Below are positions 56,887 to 64,000 of a DNA stretch of 64,000 bases, one piece after another. The DNA is taken from assembly GCA_019828565.1 (NCBI GenBank), contig JAHDYR010000053.1:682001-746000 (forward strand), written 5' to 3'. Below the pieces are notes generated by a model. The model was given only the letters and a program-made list of their open reading frames with translations. It did no database searches and had not been told where the DNA came from. This DNA comes from Carpediemonas membranifera (lineage: Eukaryota; Fornicata). Both the position numbers and the translations under genes were made by a program. Position 1 is the first letter of the stretch. Every line of letters starts with the position of its first letter.

Positions 56887-58516
56887 TCACGTTGTATTAT
56901 ATGAGCTTACGCACGACGAGCTTGCCGGTCTCCCAGCATTGATGACATGGGTGATCTCTCTCACAGCAAGGGGAGTCGGCTCGCACTCGCCCGTCTCAGA
57001 GCCCCCATCTGACACAGTACTCGGCATGAACCACTGGCCGGTGGAGTCGCGGAACGAGACAGTGACAATTTCTTCTTCTTCGTCGGCTGTGGCCCATACT
57101 GCTGTTGCCTCAAAGGGCACGCAGATCCGTCTCCCGAAGTGGAACAGGTGGGTGAGGCCCTCAGTGACCCAGACGATAACCAAGTAGTCACAATGAAACC
57201 CCTTGACCCTCTCTTGGAACCGGAGCGGGGTGGGTGTGAGGCACTTGTCGTCCTCGAGGAAGTCTGGCAGCAGGCCCGACTGTGCGATATGACTTAGAAC
57301 TACACCAGCAAACACAAGCTGACAACCACTGAGAAAGACAGTAAACTCATCGTCTGACGCAATAATTTGGTCGACCCTGAAGGGAAGCTCCTCGAATCCA
57401 GTCATCTCATTTGTGTGCCCGAGCCCCAGCTGGCCATGCCTGTTCAATCCGCTGATCACCTGCCGATCGCCTTTGGAGAGGATGACTGTCTCGCCTTCAC
57501 GCATGATGTGATCTGGGACAAACCCATTGGTCACAGCGATTACGTTGAGGAGGCAGCTGTTCGCGCCATGCCCGACAAACCACTTTGCAGCATATCCACT
57601 CATGACAGCGTCGACTGGGGTGAGTATAAAGGTTCGAGCTTCATCCATCGGCACATCGATCACCATCCTGTGCTTCTCCCATACGGGCAGGCTGGCCTCG
57701 AGCTCAGCGGCCTTGGGGCAGGCTGAGAAGGTGAGGCGAGTTGGGGTTACGAGCCTGTGAGTTCGGGCCTCAAATCCCAGCTGACCCAAGTAGCTCTCGC
57801 CCCAACCCCACAGACCCTTGGGCGTCCTGGCGATGTGGGTAAATTTGCCGGTGTAGATCTCGAGGGCCCTGGGCATCCTGGCCCTTGTGAGGGCGGTGTA
57901 GTGCCTCGTGTCGAGCATGAAGAGTCGGCCCATGTACATGCGGTGGTGATAAGCTCGATTAAACATATTGTATTGATAGCTCTCACCGTCCTTCTCAGCG
58001 ACGTTCTGCGAGAAGAAGAACTTGCGACAGAGGAACCAGAGGCACTTGGCCTCGGGGATGAAAAGCGTTACGGATCTTGCAGTGCATCTCGTACCAGTCT
58101 GGCCGCTCCTCTCGGGCCTGTTCCAGCACCCTGTCCTCGAGGTCTGGGTTGGCCCCGCCACCCAGCAGACACGCCCACACCGCGCCCTGGTTGAGCGTGT
58201 GCAGGGCGACCGGGATGTCCTGCCCCGCCACCAGCTCGACGTTCATGGACAGCGGGGGGCCGCTGGTGAGGATCGAGCGGGCGCGGTCGAGGAGGCGTTG
58301 AGCGGCTGGCTCGAGAGGGGGGATCGCTGAGAGCGTGGCGATGAGGGAATCGAGCGATGCGGCGCTGGTTGGTATATCTGTGGTCTCTGCGTCGTGAATC
58401 GTGGGAATTTGCACGCCAAAATGACTGGAATAGGCGTGCAGGAGCAACGAGGTATGTCCCCGGGGATGAAGGCCGTTATGATGAGCGAGGCGCGGAATGC
58501 GGAGACGAGCGCATTT
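56887..58516 (-). CDS. RCC1-repeat protein with a one-base frameshift
   Basis: Downstream of the frameshift the frame carries RCC1-like blades: LWGWGESYLGQLGFE and VISGLNRHGQLGLGHT. Only two blades show the full GxxxxGQLG motif; others are degenerate. The N-terminal part (about 57995-58516) is in a different frame. The two fit perfectly if one base is removed from the AAAA run at 58061-58064 (TTTT on the coding strand), which gives KIRNAFIPEAKCLWFLC. No consensus intron explains the shift. It may be a homopolymer sequencing error or a real lesion. No ATG opens the N-terminal frame after the stop at 58517-58519, so a first exon is missing. RCC1-like propellers act as exchange factors or binding platforms; the role is unknown. 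Confidence 0.6.
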
Positions 58517-58944
58517 CTAACGCCCGATAGCGAGGAATCAGCGCCGCTCATCGGTTTCAGCGCTCGGTTCGGTGGTTGCAAACTTATGACTGACGACTCG
58601 GCGACCGCAAACTGCGGAGTCAGCCATATCCCGCGGCACCAGACATACCGTTTGTATCAGCAACATCGACCCCCCGGCGGTCGCCGCGCGAACAGCAGCG
58701 TCCAGACTGAGCGACTTGACCAGGCATGGGCGATGAAACGCATGGACGACCACAGCATCACCATGATTGCAAGCCCAGGTGTCACTGCGACCCTAGCCCA
58801 GTCATCTTCGTCATCGCTAAAGTCATTGATGATCGCATTGAGGATATCTCCCTGCTTGACCCGCCCCCCGTTGGGCTGGAAGGTGCACTCGGCCAAAACC
58901 AAACACCTCGTTTATAATGATAAAAGTGGCATTTTTTGGATTGA
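58517..58944. other. Region of uncertain coding content
   Basis: Both strands have open frames. On the minus strand a stretch (NGGRVKQGDILNAIINDFSD) looks protein-like but begins without ATG. On the plus strand a frame from ATG 58421 contains a GTATGT. I cannot choose a model. The stretch may hold the missing first exon of the RCC1-like gene or a small gene next to TERT. Confidence 0.3.
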
Positions 58945-61413
58945 TTAGTGAGTTTCCTGATTGTGCAAGTTGTTGATCGATAAGCAGCTTGTTCGTGACT
59001 CAATCATGCCTGTAATAGGGTGAGCCTTGCCCAACTTCCGACGACAGTGATCGGCCATGATCGACCAAATCACGCCCTTCGACTCCCCGATTCTTTGTGA
59101 AATGGACTTATGAAGTCTATTGAGGCATCGACTGACGTGGCGATGCGATGGTGGGAAACGGTACGAAGTCTGTCTGACACCGGTCAGGAACACGTCCATG
59201 GCATGTATTACATAGCCAAGCTGAGCAGAGTCGTCGAGTCGGAGTAGCCTGGTCTGTGTGAGGGATATATGCCGCAGGGCAATTCGTATTGGATCAGACG
59301 GCTTGACCGACACAAGACCGCCAACTGTACCGCGTGCGGCCCTCTTGACCGTCACCAGTCCAGCAGTGAATTCCAATCCACACCACGTGACCGGAGATCG
59401 AACGTCCAACGGGCCGGCATAGCTGAGCTTATCAGGCGACACAGTTATGTTGTAGTCTGAAAACCCCTGGACAACGCGTTTGACAAACCAGCCAGCTAGT
59501 TCGGCACGCGGCGTCACCAGGAGCCAATCATCCACAAGGCGTATGAACAGACTGTTTGGGTCGAATGCAGGTGCCAAGTGCTCCCTCTCTAGTGCTCCAA
59601 GGTACAGGTTACACAGGTCCGTCGAGAGCACGCAGCCTTGTGGTATTCCCCTTGGCGTTACTGGCCCCAGTGAAGAGGATAAACTGCACCTAAGCTGACC
59701 CAGCATGGTTGTGACCGGCTTCAACACTGGAGAAACTGGGACGGCCACCCAGGACGAGTCACCGACAGAGGGCGGCCGGACCCGGCTACAGAGTCCCGCG
59801 GATGAGAGCTTAGTAAGCCGGTTCAGCTGGACTCTGTTTGATGGGAAGTGGCCGATCAAACGGGTGGCCATGGCAATGACCCTGTCGACCGGCATTGAGT
59901 CGAAAGCCCGCTTGACATCGCAGCTGACAATCCACATAGGCACTCTGTTAGCTGTGATGAATTTGTAGATCCGATCTTGAGCTTCGTAAAACCCTTTGAC
60001 ACCCGCCCCGATCAAATCCGGATTCTGATGGATTGACTCGCCAATGAAGTGATGGAACGGCCTCAGTGCTGAGTTCACAGACGAATGTCCTCCGCTCAGA
60101 TTGACGATTGGCCTTGGCCGTCCGTCGGATCTGGGGAGGATCCGCAGCTTGCCCCTCGTTGCGGTACTGGGCTCGTCCCTGCCAAGCACGGCTGCGTCCA
60201 GGAGTGTGTGGATCGACTCCTCTTCGTACGCCGTCCACATCTCGATGGGTACGAACAATATGCGCCTGGGCAGCCCGCAGTCGGTAACATAAGCGGTGGC
60301 CCGGATGGCAGGGATGATGAGAAGGTCAAAGCATAGACGACAAAGTTGTGTCACAGCAACGTATGTCTCCATGTGGCGCCGACCCACCAGAGGTCTATGG
60401 GTGAATGAGAACTGTGATTGCTTCATTTGCTGCACGACATGGCCAAGGGGGTGTGAGACAAATCTAGTCCCAGAGCTCAACACCCGCCTGACAAACGCCT
60501 TGAATAGTCCGGCATTGTGGTCACCCCATATCCCCTTCGGGACGGCCCGAAACACCAAGTGATCGCAGAGGCAGTTCGCCAGAAGGCGGGGAATCAAGGA
60601 GGGCAGACCGCACATGGTTGCAGTGGGCAACGCGGCCACGGCGCGGGATAAACTGACGCGACAAGACCAACCCTGTTTTCCCGACAACCTCCCTTTGATT
60701 CCATCAACGATCGGCTGAATGAGCGGGGCAACTTTCAATGGAACGTCGGTAACCCACGGAGATGACCTGGCAAACAGGCGCCATGACTTGCGGTCAGCAT
60801 GTCTCTGTGCGAATCTAACAGAGGTGAACATCGCTGGTCCAAGGGTGATGCCTTTCGCCTTTGCCGGGAATGACAAAAGTGGCTGGGATCCAAATACTAG
60901 AAGGAATCCCCTTTCTGTCGCATAGTACATCGAAAATGCCTCCAGTACATGTTGTAATATAGTCGGGCAGGCCTTGGCAAAGGTCTGAAGGTGCGGGGAA
61001 CGGAGTACCGCGAGACAGTCCTGCCGATCGCCCTTAATAATTGCAGAGAGGACGTTACTATGATCTCGTAGTCTGATATAGTTGAATGTCTCTTGGAGGT
61101 TGTCTGGGTTGATCCCTGGCAATGACAGCTTCCTGTGCCGGTCTCGAACAAGAAGAATACGATCAAGGAAGTGAATAAACTCCGCACTGGGCTGAAAAGC
61201 AGCAGAGTAGTTCACTTGGCATACGCTGTCGCAGTATACACGCAGCGTCATGGCATGAAGGTCGATATTTCGAAGCACAGATGGAATACGGGACGCTGGT
61301 TGATGAACAGAATGTTCTAATGAAAGATTTGATTCTTCTGGTATGTCTATAGCATTAGCTGATGCTAAAAATGTCGCTACGTTGTTGTGAACCTCACTTT
61401 GGTCGGCGTCCAT
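58945..61413 (-). CDS. TERT: Telomerase reverse transcriptase (TERT)
   Basis: 822 aa from ATG 61413. The TERT-specific N-terminal RNA-binding part includes a QFP-like block (VPKGIWGDHNAGLFKAFVRRVL, split here as residues 291-312) and motif T (ATAYVTDCG then ILFVPIEMW, 372-393). Reverse transcriptase motifs follow: 1 (LRILPRSDGRPRPIVNL), A (IVSCDVKRAFDSMP, Asp499), B' (RGIPQGCVLSTDLCNLYLG), C (IRLVDDWLLVTP, Asp628/Asp629), D, and E (VTWCGLEF). LVDD with LLVTP and the GIPQGxxLST block are telomerase signatures, not group II intron or LINE signatures. The N-terminal TEN region is short or very divergent. The enzyme adds telomeric repeats using an RNA template; no template RNA gene is recognised here. 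Confidence 0.9.
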   Translation of the reverse strand: MDADQSEVHNNVATFLASANAIDIPEESNLSLEHSVHQPASRIPSVLRNIDLHAMTLRVYCDSVCQVNYSAAFQPSAEFIHFLDRILLVRDRHRKLSLPGINPDNLQETFNYIRLRDHSNVLSAIIKGDRQDCLAVLRSPHLQTFAKACPTILQHVLEAFSMYYATERGFLLVFGSQPLLSFPAKAKGITLGPAMFTSVRFAQRHADRKSWRLFARSSPWVTDVPLKVAPLIQPIVDGIKGRLSGKQGWSCRVSLSRAVAALPTATMCGLPSLIPRLLANCLCDHLVFRAVPKGIWGDHNAGLFKAFVRRVLSSGTRFVSHPLGHVVQQMKQSQFSFTHRPLVGRRHMETYVAVTQLCRLCFDLLIIPAIRATAYVTDCGLPRRILFVPIEMWTAYEEESIHTLLDAAVLGRDEPSTATRGKLRILPRSDGRPRPIVNLSGGHSSVNSALRPFHHFIGESIHQNPDLIGAGVKGFYEAQDRIYKFITANRVPMWIVSCDVKRAFDSMPVDRVIAMATRLIGHFPSNRVQLNRLTKLSSAGLCSRVRPPSVGDSSWVAVPVSPVLKPVTTMLGQLRCSLSSSLGPVTPRGIPQGCVLSTDLCNLYLGALEREHLAPAFDPNSLFIRLVDDWLLVTPRAELAGWFVKRVVQGFSDYNITVSPDKLSYAGPLDVRSPVTWCGLEFTAGLVTVKRAARGTVGGLVSVKPSDPIRIALRHISLTQTRLLRLDDSAQLGYVIHAMDVFLTGVRQTSYRFPPSHRHVSRCLNRLHKSISQRIGESKGVIWSIMADHCRRKLGKAHPITGMIESRTSCLSINNLHNQETH

Positions 61414-61625
61414 TGCGGCAAAAGTGCTCGACTCCGGTTGAGTCGGGGGTCAAGCCCACATCCACAGAGCATTCGTGTGTAATACACCATCATGAGCAAG
61501 GTGGCGGCCTGCCAACGCTGGAAAATGACGATGATCCCTGACCTATTCGCATTAGATTCATACAGATTGGCAGCTGCATCAGAACAATCACACTTTAATA
61601 CAGGGCAGAGGTTACAAACCGTCTG

Positions 61626-62217
61626 TCAGTGGGTCCGGTCTCCAAGACTGCGACCCTCGTTTTCCGTCACACTCCCGTGAGCCCTGCAAAGAGGGCACTC
61701 ACCGCCCAAGGAGGTCCATGATGGCATCGGGTGCTTCGGCCTGTTGTCGAACGGGTCCCAATGTACGTCGTCGGGTGGATGTGAGCTGTGCAGGTCGAGC
61801 TCCTCGAGGATGCCGGCCACGGCGGGCCCATCCACCGGGGCTCCATGGCCGGCGTGGTTTCCAACAGGGCTGATTGAAGCTGAGGTTTGGTAAAGAATAG
61901 AGGACTCTTGAGACGAGAAGAACGTCTTCAGTTCCTCTGTTGAAGCTGTCTGCCTTCCTAAGCCCTGGTATACGGGTTGTTGGCGCTGAATCGTCACAAT
62001 GGCTGCGTGCGGGGGAAAACGCCTTGATGCATCGTATCTACTGCCATTTGGTGTGTTCTCGAACATCTTTACAGACCGCCCGCTTTCCCGTAATGAATGG
62101 TAGGCGTCCGTTGACACTGTCACAAAGTCGAGATCTGAGATCCAAGTCGAATCCTGAATGCATCTTGGGGGCGCTGACGTTCAGGGCTCGCTCGACACCC
62201 CGGACAAAGTGTGACAT
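61626..62217 (-). CDS. Small orphan protein, two exons
   Basis: Exon 1 (62179-62217) encodes MSHFVRGVERALN. Exon 2 (61626-62153) continues DSTWISDLDFVTVSTDAYHSL. They flank a 25-nt candidate intron (GTCAGC...GCATTCAG) in phase 0. Total 188 aa. The C-terminal part is acidic/His/Pro-rich with a single CPLC pair near the end. The donor GTCAGC does not match the GTTTGT-like consensus, so the exon 1 assignment is moderate. Exon 2 alone is open from 62123 onward. No family recognised. Confidence 0.45.
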
Positions 62218-62240
62218 TTATATTGAGAGACCTGGTGCTT

Positions 62241-62813
62241 TCACTGGCTCTTCTTACCAAAGGTGATTCTGATCTTGGGCTTCTTGACTGATGATGATTG
62301 TGATGGCTTCACCGGCTGAGATGCCTGGCTTCCTTCGGGTGTCCTGACCTGTGTTGGTGGTTCCACCTTAGGCTCTGGCTTTGGCTCGACCTTGGGCTTG
62401 AGCTGGCTGGGGATGGGCGCTGTGGATGACCTGTTAATAAACGAGTTCATCGTCTCGATCATGTTCCGGTGAGACTGGTCCAGCGCGTCATAGCTGATAA
62501 CCATGTCAAACATCCCACTACCGCCGTCCAGAATAGGTGTGAGCAGCGCTCTCGGGTTGTTCATCGTTGATCGCTCGACCTCATTGAAGGAACGAAGTGT
62601 CTCCATTGGCGTAGGGCGTTCTTCCTCACTCCCAGCAGGCTTTACGCCTTTCATATGCCGAAAATATGTTGTAAACTGGAAAATCTTGTCGTTTGCCTCG
62701 TGCATGGACTCGAGGATGTTTGTACGAGCGTTGAGAGTATCCTCGACGATCTCCTTCGAATTCTCCCATGGAAATCGCTCTATTGGTTCAATATACTGGT
62801 CACTTTCGGCCAT
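62241..62813 (-). CDS. Small orphan protein with helical N-terminus and basic tail
   Basis: 190 aa from ATG 62813 (MAESDQYIEPIERFPWEN). Residues 1-125 look like a helical bundle (IVEDTLNARTNILESM, ISYDALDQSHRNMIETMNSF). Residues 130-165 are Pro/Glu/Lys repeats (PKVEPKPEPKVEPP), and the end is basic (KKPKIRITFGKKSQ), a possible nuclear localisation signal. The size and helix pattern would suit a small Mediator or similar nuclear subunit, but no specific signature supports this. Confidence 0.55.
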   Translation of the reverse strand: MAESDQYIEPIERFPWENSKEIVEDTLNARTNILESMHEANDKIFQFTTYFRHMKGVKPAGSEEERPTPMETLRSFNEVERSTMNNPRALLTPILDGGSGMFDMVISYDALDQSHRNMIETMNSFINRSSTAPIPSQLKPKVEPKPEPKVEPPTQVRTPEGSQASQPVKPSQSSSVKKPKIRITFGKKSQ

Positions 62814-63305
62814 AACGTTCTAGATCGCCTGATTAGCCGGGTTGATTCTCACGCATTTTAAAAAGGTTCTTTCTGTAGCGTTTAGAGATTAGAGGTTCAT
62901 GTGAAGAAGGCTTTAGACTCAAGTATTCTTATCCTGCGCGGCACACTACCTCCACTCACCCACTTCAGCCCTCGTCTGTACCATCGGGCTTTCGTGCTTT
63001 CAGTCGTCGGTCTGCACGAAAAGATGCGTCGTCTGTCGTCCATCGTTAACGCTGCTGTCTTCTTTCGCGTCTGTGCTCGTCTGTTACGCGCTCATCTGTC
63101 GTCCATTGCCGGCGTCTGAAGCTCATGTCGTCGTCGTCTTCGTCATCTTCGTCTGTTGTGAGAGACACTAGTGGTGGAAAGCGGTTGTAGCTGGTAGTAA
63201 AGACGCTTTGTGCTGTATGATGCTGGTTTCTTGTGTTTTGAGGGATGCTGCTAGCTGATGAACCCTGAAAAGAAATGATCGATGCAGGCAGCTCAATAGA
63301 CTCCG
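62814..63305. other. Intergenic with CGTCTGT-type short repeats
   Basis: 492 bp. Between about 63020 and 63165 the words CGTCTGT, CTGTCGTCCAT and CGTCGTC recur, giving pyrimidine/purine strand asymmetry. TCTGTCGTCCAT occurs twice (near 63033 and 63091). A minus-strand frame here has a run of acidic residues only because of this repeat. No gene is called. Confidence 0.4.
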
Positions 63306-63899
63306 ATGCCTTCAAAGATATACACGGTGAAGGCTTCCGTTAACAAGGCCATTGGCGAGATTAACGGCGGAGGCGATAACAACGCGCCGCGGCGAGGAAA
63401 TCTTGAACCCGGCATGCGTTCTTTCACGCAGGCTAAGTACACATTCACTTGCCTGCTTGCGTGCGTCTCTGCATCTGCGCACGCGTTGACCCCACCGAGG
63501 ACGGTCAACCTGTTCGACCAGGAGGTCCTCAAGCAGATCGTCAGCATTGCTCAGCAAAAGGTGTCGAAGGCAAAGGCAGCGGATCGGTGCAGGTGGATTG
63601 GCGACCTGGCGATGTGGAGGGACCCTGACATAACCCCACTCGTCCGGGACTTCAGGGAAGCCTACGTTGGAATTGCAGCGCCATTTCAGAGCTGGTTGGG
63701 CGAGTACTCTACAGCCACCCGGGTCTGGCTCTCGCGCGCGTCACCCGGGTACCTGACCCGTCTTCGTGCTGGATTAGAACGGGTGCGTCCGCTCCTCCAT
63801 GATCAGCCGGGTGTTCGACAGGATTTTCTCGACACCCTAGGCGAGCTCGACACTGAGGTTGCCGCAATATCCGCCGATCATGGCAGATATCATCCTTAA
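63306..63899 (+). CDS. Member of a short paralogous family (partner at 13704), 197 aa
   Basis: ATG 63306 opens MPSKIYTVKASVNKAI. Residues 1-50 are shared in order with the fragment at 13704-13925. The remaining 145 residues are mostly helical (VRDFREAYVGIAAPFQSWL; YLTRLRAGLERVRPLL), with no membrane segment or known motif. After the stop TAA at 63897 the same frame stays open to the window end, starting with an ATG. The protein may therefore be a truncated version of a longer family member, or a second gene may begin there. Confidence 0.55.
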   Translation: MPSKIYTVKASVNKAIGEINGGGDNNAPRRGNLEPGMRSFTQAKYTFTCLLACVSASAHALTPPRTVNLFDQEVLKQIVSIAQQKVSKAKAADRCRWIGDLAMWRDPDITPLVRDFREAYVGIAAPFQSWLGEYSTATRVWLSRASPGYLTRLRAGLERVRPLLHDQPGVRQDFLDTLGELDTEVAAISADHGRYHP

Positions 63900-64000
63900 A
63901 TGCATGCATTGCCCGAGGGGCAACGGGTGGGTCGCACTGATACCGTGGCCGAGGCCCTCGTCGGCGTGCTGTCGTGCGTCACGCGCATGAGTGCTGCAGT
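63900..64000 (+). other. Open frame running off the window, in phase with the preceding gene
   Basis: ATG 63900 directly follows the TAA of the family gene in the same frame. It reads protein-like sequence (RTDTVAEALVGVLSCVTRM) to the window edge. It may be a downstream half of the same ancestral gene separated by a nonsense codon, or a new gene. Too short to decide. Confidence 0.3.

Noticed and set aside
58945-61413. Retrotransposon or group II intron reverse transcriptase
   Set aside because: Telomerase-specific T and QFP-like blocks and the LVDD-LLVTP motif C fit TERT. There is no endonuclease, integrase, maturase domain, terminal repeat or second ORF.
1-64000. tRNA, rRNA, snRNA, CRISPR, insertion sequences
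   Set aside because: I looked for tRNA B-box-like words and terminal or direct repeats by eye and saw none convincing. A covariance-model search was not possible.

Overview
This window is nuclear DNA from a gene-dense, GC-rich unicellular eukaryote. It carries about 40 protein-coding genes in 64 kb on both strands, usually 10-300 bp apart. Several genes are flagellar or centriolar (outer-arm dynein intermediate chain, IFT70, WDR90, alpha-tubulin), so the organism builds flagella. Where reading frames and protein homology allow introns to be placed, they are tiny (about 23-45 nt, one candidate of 62). They start GTTTGT, GTATGT or GTTCGT, and many end with the branch point fused to the 3' splice site (TAACACAG, CTAACACAG). 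That fused signal is characteristic of metamonads (Trichomonas, Giardia, Carpediemonas). I infer a free-living fornicate or other metamonad; this is inference from intron style and gene content, not a database match.

Layout. 0-10 kb: dynein intermediate chain, a small coiled-coil gene, a secreted sphingomyelinase/endopolyphosphatase-like phosphoesterase, CNOT2, prefoldin 5, a Bre1-type E3, ARP2 and ITPase. 10-22 kb: a secreted FG-GAP protein, a coiled-coil protein, a fragment of a short paralogous family, the spliceosomal helicase Prp5/DDX46, an 859-aa orphan, a PP2A catalytic subunit and alpha-tubulin. 22-38 kb: a SET1-type H3K4 methyltransferase, WDR90/POC16, the signal recognition particle receptor alpha interrupted by an intein, eIF1A, a THOC5-like protein, IST1 and an orphan. 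38-50 kb: IFT70, uL23, a membrane protein, a kinase-PARP-LRR fusion, a MED4-like protein, uL30 and an AFG2-like AAA ATPase interrupted by a second intein. 50-64 kb: disordered and coiled-coil proteins, a GPI-anchor-like surface protein, a SNARE-like protein, an RCC1-repeat protein with a frameshift, telomerase reverse transcriptase (TERT), two small orphans and a second, longer member of the short family.

Most exciting signals. (1) Two related inteins lie 18 kb apart in unrelated nuclear ATP/GTPases, each inserted at exactly the same point of the P-loop, between the Lys and Ser/Thr of GxxxxGK-S/T. Both keep the splicing residues, and both have lost the catalytic acidic residues of the LAGLIDADG homing endonuclease. 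(2) One protein fuses a protein kinase, a PARP-type ADP-ribosyltransferase with an intact H-Y-E triad, and leucine-rich repeats. (3) A divergent but motif-complete TERT. (4) The AFG2-like ATPase has lost essentially its whole D1 ATPase core while keeping D2.

The genes do not form operons. They are ordinary monocistronic eukaryotic genes for gene expression (CNOT2, THOC5, Prp5, MED4, SET1, Bre1), translation and protein targeting (eIF1A, uL23, uL30, AFG2, SR-alpha, prefoldin), cytoskeleton and flagellum (tubulin, ARP2, dynein, IFT70, WDR90) and membrane traffic (IST1, SNARE-like).
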